Part shown: one piece after another, positions 1-7,990 of the stretch
Numbering within the stretch: position 1 is the stretch's first letter
How the letters are laid out: each line of letters begins with the position of its first letter
Virus record (IMG/VR): IMGVR_UViG_3300025099_003636
Coordinates: 35,620-99,619 of that record
Source: a virus
DNA: 64,000 bases
Strand: one strand, 5' to 3'
The notes under the pieces: generated by a model
Database searches by the model: none
What the model saw: only the letters and a program-made list of their open reading frames with translations
Told to the model about the DNA's origin: nothing
Position numbers and translations under genes: made by a program

Positions 1-37
1 GAGTTAATAATAGAAAGGGGGTTAGTTAGTTGAAAGA

Positions 38-1351
38 CTATAGGTTATATAAAAAGTCTTTTTCTTCTTGTGACAATGAGTCCATACCACTTTTATTTAT
101 TTTATCTAGAATTGTGTCCATGTCAAATGACGTTTCATCTGTAGGTGGTAAATCTGGAGATGGTTCTACAATTTCACCTGTCGCATCTTCATAATCCTCA
201 TCTTTTAATTGTTTTTTTATATCCCCAACTATTTTTGCTACCATATCTTTACCTCTTTGTGAGCCAGATAAAATTTCTTTTGCCAAACCAATAAATGGTT
301 CTGGTTCCAAAGAAACTATATTATAATATAGGTAGTTTTTTATCCTACCATAATCTTCACTAGTTAATAACTCTTCTGGATAAGACTCTAAAAATTTTTC
401 CCAAATAACCGGACCTAATCTTAAATCCCATACTTCTGCTGGTAAAGTATCTTCAGAACCAATAACCTCTTCTGCAAACTCTGGGTCAGAAGGAAGTCCA
501 TGCATTGATACGTATTCCATAACACCTTTCCATAGTTCATGCACTAGGATTGGAAACATAATTCCTTTGGCTCTAATTGTTGGTGGGTCGGTTTGTAAGT
601 CAACCTCCTCTCTTCCTCCAGCCATTGAATCTGCCCCACTTCCAACAAGACCTTCCATATCCGGCATAATCCAATACATTAAATCGTTTACGGACATAAT
701 TAAAGAATATAGATTAACTAAATCCGGGTCAATTTCATTTAAAGTTTCATTAACTAAATGATACATATAGTGAGCTTTTTTAGCGGACCCCTGTATTAAA
801 GAATTAATTAACCTTCTTTTTTGTTTTTCTAAATCTAACTTTGCTAACCTCTCAGCTGCTTCCTTATCCTCGACATCTGGTTGGTCGAATTTTAATTCTT
901 TCTTTTTCTTTTCTTGTGGTTTTTTTTGCATCCCTTCTAGAGTTGGTTTTTCTAGTTTTGCATCAAATTGTAAATCACCCTCTGGTATTGCCATTTGGTC
1001 AACTACTAATGAAACCGCTAAATCCTCTAGTTTTTGTTTATTTTGTGCCTCTATTGCCATTGTTCTTTGTACTGCACTCATTAACATGGGTTGTAAAGAC
1101 ATGGCTGTTTGTGGATTTATCTCTTCCAAACCAGTAGCTTCTTTAACTTTATCTATAACATCTTTAAATCTTTTAGATGCTATTATTTCTTCAAAATTGT
1201 TTTGGTCATTTTCTTTTCCTGGGAAAGACTGGTGTGCACCTAATGGGTGTTTTCTAGACCTTAATTTACTTTCAATGTCAGGTGACATTCTTTCCGGTCT
1301 ACCACTATAATCAATCGGTGGTGCTTCATTTAATTTAGTTTTTTTAGACAT
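38..1351 (-). CDS. Putative virion protein with short N-terminal tag and C-terminal helical motif
   Basis: 437 residues, function not recognised. The N-terminus MSKKTKLNEA has an L-N-E|A site at residue 9, like the tag family in this window. Residues about 140-200 are rich in Lys and Glu and probably helical. A hydrophobic, aromatic stretch containing VHELWKGVMEY lies in the middle, but it is not a complete HExxH zinc motif. The last 25 residues (DTILDKINKSG, then SLSQEEKDFL) resemble the C-terminal helix motif of Bacteroidota rhomboid-like proteins (DUF6576 type). It is the last gene seen of a minus-strand block, 3 bp after the next tagged gene. A structural role is inferred from tag and context only. 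Confidence 0.75.
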   Translation of the reverse strand: MSKKTKLNEAPPIDYSGRPERMSPDIESKLRSRKHPLGAHQSFPGKENDQNNFEEIIASKRFKDVIDKVKEATGLEEINPQTAMSLQPMLMSAVQRTMAIEAQNKQKLEDLAVSLVVDQMAIPEGDLQFDAKLEKPTLEGMQKKPQEKKKKELKFDQPDVEDKEAAERLAKLDLEKQKRRLINSLIQGSAKKAHYMYHLVNETLNEIDPDLVNLYSLIMSVNDLMYWIMPDMEGLVGSGADSMAGGREEVDLQTDPPTIRAKGIMFPILVHELWKGVMEYVSMHGLPSDPEFAEEVIGSEDTLPAEVWDLRLGPVIWEKFLESYPEELLTSEDYGRIKNYLYYNIVSLEPEPFIGLAKEILSGSQRGKDMVAKIVGDIKKQLKDEDYEDATGEIVEPSPDLPPTDETSFDMDTILDKINKSGMDSLSQEEKDFLYNL

Positions 1352-1354
1352 ACC

Positions 1355-2416
1355 TTATTCTTCTGTTATGTTATCAAAAGTTAACCAATCAGGTAATTTG
1401 TTTTTTCTTGCCTTAGGTTTTGGTTTAGTGCTTGGATTAGGTACTTTGAAGGGTCCTCTTCTCTTTTTTTCACCTGGTTTTGTTGTTGGAGGTGCAATTG
1501 TTGGTGCTTCTAATGGTGAATTTTCATCCAAGTTTTCCTCACCAACGATATTCCCATCTAACTGCACTTCACCAGATTCTTTTATAATAAGTTCTATTAC
1601 TTTATTTGGTGATTTTAAATACCCTTTGATGTCTCCTTTGATGTTTTCTACAACAATCTTCATCGGTGGGTTCATTTCCTTGGTTAATTCGTTAACCATA
1701 TTAAAAGCCTTTTTCTGTTTGTCTAACTTATTTTTAGATGTTTTATTTTGTGTTTCTTTTACTGTTTTAATAAAATTAGCTTTTGTTATCTCCGCTGGTT
1801 GATTATTCTCAACTAGGGATATAATCCAATTTTCTAGAATTTCACCTTCAGTTAGTTTATTAGGTAAATCATCAACATTTTTTGTTGTTGTGTAATCCTC
1901 TATTTGTTTAAGTGTCATTTCTTTTGCGGCTTTTAGAACAGCGTTATCGTCTCTACCGTCACCACAATCTTTATAGTTACTTTTTTTACAAGCGTGAACT
2001 AATTTATAAAAATTGTATTGGGATTGGGATACCGCTTCTTCACTCATCTCCGTATCATCACCAGAATTTATTAAAGTTTTTTCTTCACCATCAGAATATT
2101 TAAATTTTGTTATAGGTTCGCCATCTTTTGTAACTTCTACCTCATCAGGTTTTTCTTCTTCATTAGTAGTTACGGTCACTGAACCATCGTCATTAGGTGT
2201 AACAGTACCATCAACAGTTAAACCACCAGATTCCTGTTTCATTTTATCTACTTCTGATTTGGTGTAGGTGGTCTTTTTTACTGTGGCTGTTTCAGCTTCC
2301 TTTAATATTTTTTTACTTAATACTTGTAATTGTTTGTCTGAAAATAAAGATAGGGTTCTATGTGTGAACCCTTCGTTGATTAATTTTGTAATTAATTTTT
2401 TTCTATTTTTTGGCAT
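1355..2416 (-). CDS. Tagged putative virion protein, Lys/Glu/Thr-rich
   Basis: 353 residues from the ATG that reads MPKNRKK; a TTG six codons upstream is also in frame. The first 45 residues hold two candidate cleavage sites, I-N-E|G near residue 15 and L-K-E|A near residue 42. Then come a charged, Thr-rich region, a helical middle and a Pro/Lys-rich C-terminal linker ending in a short acidic tail. It overlaps the upstream gene by 14 bp in another frame, which suggests translational coupling. No enzymatic motif is visible. Packaging in the capsid is inferred. Confidence 0.75.
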   Translation of the reverse strand: MPKNRKKLITKLINEGFTHRTLSLFSDKQLQVLSKKILKEAETATVKKTTYTKSEVDKMKQESGGLTVDGTVTPNDDGSVTVTTNEEEKPDEVEVTKDGEPITKFKYSDGEEKTLINSGDDTEMSEEAVSQSQYNFYKLVHACKKSNYKDCGDGRDDNAVLKAAKEMTLKQIEDYTTTKNVDDLPNKLTEGEILENWIISLVENNQPAEITKANFIKTVKETQNKTSKNKLDKQKKAFNMVNELTKEMNPPMKIVVENIKGDIKGYLKSPNKVIELIIKESGEVQLDGNIVGEENLDENSPLEAPTIAPPTTKPGEKKRRGPFKVPNPSTKPKPKARKNKLPDWLTFDNITEE

Positions 2417-2810
2417 GTTCAAAAAGTTTATCAAATTTTAATATTATATCTCTTGAATATAATTTATCTTTTACATTTTCTAGACTATCTCCATAATGAA
2501 AGACGAGTCTTTCTTCGTCGTCATCATACTCATCATCATAACTTTCCCAGCCTAAAGCTATTACGTTGTCTAAAGCATGCTCCATTCCAAAGTAGTCAGA
2601 GTTCTGAACCAAGTCTAATTTTACACTAGTTCCTTCTAAAATCCCAACTTTTTTTATATACTCCATTTCTGGGGGTCCTGGTTTTCCATGAGCTGGCGTA
2701 GAATCCCAATCCTCACCCCATAATTCGTCTGAGTCTTGACCAAATATAAATTCGTAAATATTTTCTTGTTTATAGTTAGGTCCTAATTCGTTAACGAATA
2801 TAAGTTTCAT
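2403..2810 (-). CDS. Small acidic hypothetical protein
   Basis: 135 residues, not recognised. The first residues MKLIFVNE end in V-N-E and may be a minimal form of the tag. The protein is acidic, with a Tyr/Asp/Glu run near residue 95 and several Trp and Pro residues, and looks soluble and globular. Its start shares one base with the stop of the upstream gene (TAATG), and its end overlaps the downstream gene by 14 bp, so all three are probably one transcript. Confidence 0.7.
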   Translation of the reverse strand: MKLIFVNELGPNYKQENIYEFIFGQDSDELWGEDWDSTPAHGKPGPPEMEYIKKVGILEGTSVKLDLVQNSDYFGMEHALDNVIALGWESYDDEYDDDEERLVFHYGDSLENVKDKLYSRDIILKFDKLFEHAKK

Positions 2811-3931
2811 TATTTTATACTACCGTCTTTATTAATAAAAATATTTCTATCGTCTGATAATATAACTATTTCACCTTTTTTTGTTAAACCTTTAAGTTTA
2901 GAATATTTATTTTCATTCAAATATTTTTTAACACTTAATTCCTGTTCAATACTTCTAGATAATTTTTTTATACTTCCATTGATTTTATTTTTACTAATCT
3001 TTTCTTGTATATATTCTTTTGGTGTTTGTTTTTTAACATAGGATTCTAATATTTGTGATACTCTACCTTTAAGTGATTCCATAGCTAATTCTTCCTCTCC
3101 CTCCATTTCATCTTCATCAAAATCTAAATCTTCTGTACCCATATCAAGTTCCTCATCATCCATAGCTAATTCTTCATCACCAATTTCTTCATCACCATAT
3201 ACAGCTTCATCTTCCTCAAATCTAGATAGTACATCATCTCTATCTTCACCATCTAAATTATCTAAATCAACTGCTGAAATGACTGAATTCAAAACATATT
3301 TTATATCTGCACTACCCAATTCTTCTCCAGCATCTCTTAATTTCTGACCTAATTTACCAGTTAACTTTTGGATTGGCTTCATGAATCCTTCCATTTCCTC
3401 TTCAGTTTCTTCATCACCCATTTCAACTTCTTCGTCATCAAGGGCTAATTCCTCATCATCCATAGCTAATTCTTCATCTTCACCGAAATCTAAATCTTCT
3501 TCATCACCCAGTTCATCAGCTGTAACATCAACTTCAGCTTCAGGTGTTTTTAAAACAAATTTATTTTCTGTATCAGCTTGTTCATATAGTGGTGTAGCTT
3601 CACCATTATTAAATTCTTCATTTAATGGTTTAAAAATTAGATTCATTCTTTTTAAAGCTGCTCCATAACTTTTAAACCTATTTCTTTTTTTGTTGTGAAT
3701 ACCATCAATATAATCTAACTCTGATTCATTGATTCCTCTTTTTAAGTAATAACCGTCTTTTTCTTGTATTATAGCGTACGTATTACCATCACTAGCTTTT
3801 TTACTAAATGATAATGTCTGGGTATGGTAAGCAGTGTTTTTTTCTGTTTCACCGTAAGTCGCGATTTCCATGATTCTATTAATCTTGTCTTGACCTGTTA
3901 ATTTTTCACTTCCGATTGGTTTTAATGCCAT
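2810..3931 (-). CDS. Acidic repeat protein, possible scaffold or core protein
   Basis: 373 residues. Residues 1-110 look globular. Two blocks, about 135-185 and 235-285, are almost entirely Asp and Glu and contain repeats of the type DEELAMDDEEL. Between them lies a helical segment, and the last 90 residues are basic. Alternating acidic and basic regions, with virion-like neighbours, recall prohead core proteins such as T4 gp22, but no homology can be shown from the sequence. The repeats are also visible in the DNA as recurring strings encoding Glu-Leu-Ala-Met-Asp-Asp. Confidence 0.7.
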   Translation of the reverse strand: MALKPIGSEKLTGQDKINRIMEIATYGETEKNTAYHTQTLSFSKKASDGNTYAIIQEKDGYYLKRGINESELDYIDGIHNKKRNRFKSYGAALKRMNLIFKPLNEEFNNGEATPLYEQADTENKFVLKTPEAEVDVTADELGDEEDLDFGEDEELAMDDEELALDDEEVEMGDEETEEEMEGFMKPIQKLTGKLGQKLRDAGEELGSADIKYVLNSVISAVDLDNLDGEDRDDVLSRFEEDEAVYGDEEIGDEELAMDDEELDMGTEDLDFDEDEMEGEEELAMESLKGRVSQILESYVKKQTPKEYIQEKISKNKINGSIKKLSRSIEQELSVKKYLNENKYSKLKGLTKKGEIVILSDDRNIFINKDGSIK

Positions 3932-3959
3932 TTTAATTATTTTTTATAATTTATTATTT

Positions 3960-4319
3960 TTAACTATTTAATCCTTCACCTCCTATTATTGTCGGAGCGT
4001 ACATTGGAGCTCCTTGGTATGTCTGTACTGATGGTGCGGTTGTACCTGTCATATGTGTGGAACAAGAACAATCGTAACATAAAAAATATACCCCAACAGG
4101 TAAAGCTGATATGTGTCTAGGTTCTATAACTAAATCAAGTTTTGCTCCTATAGCACCTAAAGTATATACCACACCTTTGTACGTAAAATTACTAGTAGCC
4201 GCACTTGCGAATATAGCACTGCATTTATAGTTTACGTATGTGGTGTCTTTACCATTCCATAATGTATCTGCCCCTATAGGTGTCGTTGGTATCGAGTTTC
4301 CTCCGTAGTTTCCAGCCAT
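3960..4319 (-). CDS. Hypothetical Gly/Thr-rich protein, possibly a capsid decoration or fibre protein
   Basis: 119 residues, not recognised. It is rich in Gly, Thr, Ser, Ala and Tyr, which suits a beta-sandwich virion surface protein. It has a CYDCSC cysteine cluster near residue 82. There is no signal peptide, tag or transmembrane segment. It sits between the acidic repeat protein and the nucleotidyltransferase on the minus strand. Confidence 0.6.
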   Translation of the reverse strand: MAGNYGGNSIPTTPIGADTLWNGKDTTYVNYKCSAIFASAATSNFTYKGVVYTLGAIGAKLDLVIEPRHISALPVGVYFLCYDCSCSTHMTGTTAPSVQTYQGAPMYAPTIIGGEGLNS

Positions 4320-4348
4320 AACTAAATATTCTTTTTTTATAAATAGTC

Positions 4349-5095
4349 CTAAGTATCAGAAACGGAAGTTTCTAATGTAAGACTTTTATCTATTAATTTA
4401 TTTTTTATATCGTTTAATTTCCCTAAGTAACCATTTCTTCTTAAAAATTTAAAACTTAGGTTCTCATATGAGTATTCTCCTTTATCTTTCAGTCCAGCTC
4501 CTCTATACTTTTTTAGTTTCTTTTTTATCTCATCAATCGCTGTTAATAATGATTCTTCTTCTGCTCTTTCTACGTTATCTTCTATGTGGTCTATAGTATC
4601 CATCCATTGTTTAGATTTACTTAAAATTTTATGAGAATCTAAAACAACTTCTTCTAACTCAGGTTCTACAATCCACTCATCAAACATAACTGAATAAACT
4701 CCACTAGCAAAATGTGGTTCATCTTTATCTTGCACATAAATTTCTACCTCAAACCCTTTAACTTCTATATCCCTTAAAGAATTCCAAATAATTCTACGAC
4801 TATCCAAATACTTTTTTAAGAGTGATTCTTTGTCACCACCAAAATCTAATAGTAAGTGTAAATCAACATCAGAAAACTCTGACCAGTTAAAATTGGATAA
4901 GGAACCGGTTAAAGTTATATCTTCTATGTCCATGTCAACATCAACAAAATTACTAAAGTCTTCTACTATAGCTAATAAAGAATCTCTAATTTCAGGTTTC
5001 ATTTTGTAGGTATTTCCATCCCAAAACCAAATCTGCGAATTTAATTCGTCATTGACTTGAAAACTTTTAAGAATATTTTTTTGGTTGTTTGCCAT
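4349..5095 (-). CDS. Nucleotidyltransferase of the Pol-beta superfamily
   Basis: 248 residues. Residues 12-50 match a leader common to phage nucleotidyltransferases (F-x-V-x-D-E-L-N-x-x-I-W, then K-P-E-I-R-D-S-L). Residues 64-65 (GS) and the carboxylates D76 and D78 in SDVDLHL form the G-S-x(n)-D-x-D core that binds Mg-NTP in this superfamily. A likely third acidic residue lies in the strand FEVEIYV. The substrate is unknown; members transfer nucleotides to RNA, proteins or small molecules. The C-terminal 80 residues are a charged helical bundle. Confidence 0.75.
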   Translation of the reverse strand: MANNQKNILKSFQVNDELNSQIWFWDGNTYKMKPEIRDSLLAIVEDFSNFVDVDMDIEDITLTGSLSNFNWSEFSDVDLHLLLDFGGDKESLLKKYLDSRRIIWNSLRDIEVKGFEVEIYVQDKDEPHFASGVYSVMFDEWIVEPELEEVVLDSHKILSKSKQWMDTIDHIEDNVERAEEESLLTAIDEIKKKLKKYRGAGLKDKGEYSYENLSFKFLRRNGYLGKLNDIKNKLIDKSLTLETSVSDT

Positions 5096-5120
5096 ACTAA
5101 TAAATATATGGACTTTATTA

Positions 5121-5366
5121 CTATGACAATTTTTTATATTTATAACTTCTAGATATATTTTTAGAAAAATAACTGCCTTGACTTTCAGACATTCTCATTT
5201 TTGTAAAAATCTTAATCGGTACTTTTTCATATGAATATGCCCCACCTTTTGCAAACTCAACAATCAGTTCATTAGTTTCTGTATTGTATTTTGTTTTTCC
5301 TAGATTAGTGGAGTCATACTCATTTATGATAAACTTACCTTCTATTTTTTCAGATTTTATTGCCAT
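5121..5366 (-). CDS. KTSC domain protein
   Basis: 81 residues made up almost wholly of one KTSC domain. A strand with Y-N-x-E-x-x-x-L-x-V-E-F is followed by G-G-x-Y-x-Y-x-x-V-P, and the C-terminus has G-S-Y-F-S-K-N-I. KTSC domains are common in phages and bacteria; some are fused to lysyl-tRNA synthetases or to DNA-processing proteins. The biochemical role is unknown. The start shares a base with the stop of the glutaredoxin gene upstream (TAATG). Confidence 0.75.
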   Translation of the reverse strand: MAIKSEKIEGKFIINEYDSTNLGKTKYNTETNELIVEFAKGGAYSYEKVPIKIFTKMRMSESQGSYFSKNISRSYKYKKLS

Positions 5367-5809
5367 TATTGTTGTGGTACTGGTGCTGGTGTAGGTCTTG
5401 GGTGAGGAGGAGGTGTAACATTAGGTGTCGCTACACTATCTACTTTTTGTTGTAATGTCTGTAATGTTTGATTTGTTTGATTAAGTAGTAATGTTATATT
5501 TTTAACAGCATTATTTACTTGTTCTATTTTTTCATCAATAGACAATCTTTTCATTGGGTTTTCCTTAAAGTGATTAATTCTAGCGATTAACTCTTCTGAA
5601 GTTCTAAAATCTCTGTTAGGTAACCAAGTCTCTTCTTGACACACGATTGTTGGTGTCATTCCAATCCCTGTAACTCTAATTATTTCATTCCAGTCCCCGA
5701 TATTTTCTGAAGTAATTATTTCTTCAAAACTAATCTCTGCTTTTTTTAAGTCATCTTTAATTTTATTACAATAATGACATGTTGGGTTTGTATATATTTT
5801 AATTTTCAT
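5366..5809 (-). CDS. Glutaredoxin-like protein with coiled-coil and proline-rich tail
   Basis: 147 residues. Residues 1-80 are a glutaredoxin/thioredoxin fold with a CHYC active site (C11 and C14) and a cis-proline loop MTPT. Residues about 85-120 are a predicted coiled coil rich in Asn, Gln and Leu, and the last 20 residues are a Pro-rich tail. The tail is unusual for a glutaredoxin and may anchor it to a partner. In phages such proteins usually supply electrons to ribonucleotide reductase; no reductase gene is seen in this window. Confidence 0.8.
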   Translation of the reverse strand: MKIKIYTNPTCHYCNKIKDDLKKAEISFEEIITSENIGDWNEIIRVTGIGMTPTIVCQEETWLPNRDFRTSEELIARINHFKENPMKRLSIDEKIEQVNNAVKNITLLLNQTNQTLQTLQQKVDSVATPNVTPPPHPRPTPAPVPQQ

Positions 5810-5841
5810 ATTATATTTTTTTTTAATACTAATAATTTATA

Positions 5842-5877
5842 TTGTGATTGGGAAGTATATTTTCCTCCCAATCACAA
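5842..5877 (-). terminator. Hairpin terminator after dnaK
   Basis: A 12-bp perfect inverted repeat (TTGTGATTGGGA and TCCCAATCACAA) with a 12-nt loop lies 7 bp after the dnaK stop. The tail is A/T-rich but has no pure U-run. Confidence 0.6.
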
Positions 5878-5883
5878 ATTATT

Positions 5884-7749
5884 TTACTTAACTTCTTCGA
5901 ATTCAACGTCTGTGGCATCAGCTTTTGTTGTGTTATCAGTTTCTGGTACTTCAGTTTCTTGGTAAAGTTTAGTGCTTATCTCTTGCCAAGTACTATTAAG
6001 TTTTTCTGTTAAATCCTCAACTCCTTCCATATCTTCAGACTCAATAACTTCTTTAAGTTCTTTAATATTATTTTCTAGTCTAGATTTGTCCGTATCATCT
6101 AATTTATCTCCAAACTCTTCTATTTGTTTTTCTGTTTGGAATATTAGTGCGTCGGCTTCATTTAACTTATTAATTTTTTCTAACTTTTCGTTATCATCTT
6201 TGGCGTTAAGTTCAGCTTCTTTTTTCATTCTATCAATTTCATCTTCGGATAAACTACTTCCAGACTCAATTTTAATATTTTGTTGTTTACCAGTTCCTTT
6301 GTCCACAGCTTTAACATCGATTATACCATTAGCATCAATGTCAAATGTAACCTCAATTTGTGGTATACCTCTTTGAGCTGGTGGGATATCTGTTAGTTGA
6401 AATCTACCTAGTGTTCTATTGTCGTTGGACATAGGTCTTTCGCCTTGTAGTACATGTATGTCAACAGCTGGTTGATTATTTACCGCGGTTGAGAATACTT
6501 GACTTTTTGATGTTGGGATTGTTGTGTTGGCGTCTATTAATTTTGTCATAACTTGGCCCATGGTTTCAATACCTAAAGAAAGTGGTGTTACATCTAACAA
6601 TAAAACGTCATTTACATCACCAGCTAAAACACCACCTTGTATTGCTGCACCCATCGCTACAACTTCATCTGGATTCACCCCTTTAGATGGTTTTTTATTA
6701 AATAATTTTTCTACAGCCTCTTGTACCGCTGGGATTCTAGTAGAACCACCTACTAATAAAATTTCATCAATATCAGATGCTTTTAATTTTGCGTCTTTTA
6801 AAGCTTTTCTACATGGTGTTAAACTTTTTTTAACTAAATCACTAACCATAGATTCAAATTTTGCTCTAGATAAATTACGTACTAGATGTTTTGGTCCTGT
6901 ATTGTCTGCGGTAATATAAGGTAGATTAATTTCTGTTGTATTTGAGTTTGATAGTTCTACTTTTGCTTTTTCTGCGGCCTCTCTTAGTCTTTGTAATGCT
7001 GCAGCATCTTTAGATAAATCCATATTATTTTCAGTTTTAAATTCGTCTACCAACCAATCTATAATTTTTTCATCAAAATTGTCACCACCTAAATGTGTGT
7101 CACCATTCGTAGATTTTACTTCAAATACCCCGTCACCAAGTTCTAATATAGAAACATCAAATGTACCACCACCAAGGTCGTATACCGCAACAGTCATATC
7201 CTTATTTTGTTTATCCATACCGTAAGCAAGTGCTGCAGCTGTAGGTTCATTAATAATCCTTAACACATTTAATCCAGATATTTCTCCAGCTTCTTTTGTT
7301 GCATTTCTTTGTTCATCATTAAAATAAGCTGGTACAGTAATTACCGCATCTGTAACTTTTTCCCCAAGATAGTCTTCCGCTGTTTTTTTCAAATTCTGTA
7401 ATACTACAGCTGAAATTTCTTGTGGTACATATTTTTTATCATTTACAGTTATGTTTACTGTGTCTTTTACACCTTTAACTACTGAATAAGGCATCTTTTT
7501 TGCCTCTTTACTAATTTCACTAAACTTACTACCAATAAATCTTTTTACTGAATAGATAGTATTTTCAGGATTTGTAACTGCTTGTCTTTTTGCGGGGTCA
7601 CCTACACTTCTGTCCCCCTCTTTAAACGATACAATAGAAGGTGTGGTTCTTTTTCCTTCTGCATTTACAATTATTTCTGGGTTTCCACCCTCAACCACGG
7701 AAACACACGAATTTGTTGTTCCTAAATCGATTCCAATTACTTTTGCCAT
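5884..7749 (-). CDS. dnaK: Hsp70 chaperone DnaK
   Basis: 621 residues, essentially full length (E. coli DnaK has 638). The N-terminal ATPase begins with [11 protein letters not shown] and contains the phosphate motifs [11 protein letters not shown] and [10 protein letters not shown]. The interdomain linker is [16 protein letters not shown]. The substrate-binding beta domain, the helical lid and the C-terminal EEVK, as in bacterial DnaK, are all present. All catalytic elements seen look intact, so it is probably active. No dnaJ or grpE lies in the window, so it would need host cochaperones. It ends in its own hairpin terminator and is transcribed divergently from the clpC-like gene. Complete DnaK genes are rare in phages; acquisition from a Bacteroidota host is inferred. 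Confidence 0.95.
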   Translation of the reverse strand: MAKVIGIDLGTTNSCVSVVEGGNPEIIVNAEGKRTTPSIVSFKEGDRSVGDPAKRQAVTNPENTIYSVKRFIGSKFSEISKEAKKMPYSVVKGVKDTVNITVNDKKYVPQEISAVVLQNLKKTAEDYLGEKVTDAVITVPAYFNDEQRNATKEAGEISGLNVLRIINEPTAAALAYGMDKQNKDMTVAVYDLGGGTFDVSILELGDGVFEVKSTNGDTHLGGDNFDEKIIDWLVDEFKTENNMDLSKDAAALQRLREAAEKAKVELSNSNTTEINLPYITADNTGPKHLVRNLSRAKFESMVSDLVKKSLTPCRKALKDAKLKASDIDEILLVGGSTRIPAVQEAVEKLFNKKPSKGVNPDEVVAMGAAIQGGVLAGDVNDVLLLDVTPLSLGIETMGQVMTKLIDANTTIPTSKSQVFSTAVNNQPAVDIHVLQGERPMSNDNRTLGRFQLTDIPPAQRGIPQIEVTFDIDANGIIDVKAVDKGTGKQQNIKIESGSSLSEDEIDRMKKEAELNAKDDNEKLEKINKLNEADALIFQTEKQIEEFGDKLDDTDKSRLENNIKELKEVIESEDMEGVEDLTEKLNSTWQEISTKLYQETEVPETDNTTKADATDVEFEEVK

Positions 7750-7837
7750 TTTTAATTTTGTTTTTAATTTATTGTCTTTTTAATTATAAGACATTTATTA
7801 TTATTTGTCACCCCCAAAAAAGATTTTTTTATATTGT

Positions 7838-7868
7838 TTTGGTTGTTTATTTATTTTTATTACTTTTG
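7838..7868 (+). promoter_or_regulatory. Bacteroidota-type promoter for the clpC operon
   Basis: The -33 box TTTG at 7838-7841 and the -7 box TACTTTTG at 7861-7868 are 19 bp apart, which fits TTTG-N19-TAnnTTTG. It predicts a leader of about 120 nt before the clpC-like gene. Confidence 0.7.
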
Positions 7869-7911
7869 TAGTACAAATACTATACCATTAGTATGTTTTT
7901 AAATAATTTAT

Positions 7912-7962
7912 GTCATAATGTCAATACCTACTGACATACTGTCAGTTATTGATATTTATGAC
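7912..7962 (+). promoter_or_regulatory. Nested inverted repeat in the clpC leader
   Basis: The outer arms GTCATAATGTCAATA (7912-7926) and its near-complement at 7947-7962 enclose a perfect inner repeat, CTGACA-TAC-TGTCAG (7931-7945). It lies in the 5' leader between promoter and clpC start. It could be an operator or an RNA hairpin. It is not the CIRCE sequence. Confidence 0.55.
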
Positions 7963-7990
7963 TTTTTATATTAACTTTAAATAAAAAAAT

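Noticed and set aside
510-545. Possible metalloprotease motif (VHELW) in the first gene
   Set aside because: The second His of HExxH is absent.
3381-3668. Plus-strand Ser-rich reading frame opposite the acidic-repeat gene
   Set aside because: It is the antisense of GAT/GAA/GAG codons, which reads as Ser-rich sequence; the minus-strand gene explains it.
7912-7962. CIRCE heat-shock operator upstream of clpC and dnaK
   Set aside because: The arms do not match TTAGCACTC/GAGTGCTAA; it is a different inverted repeat.
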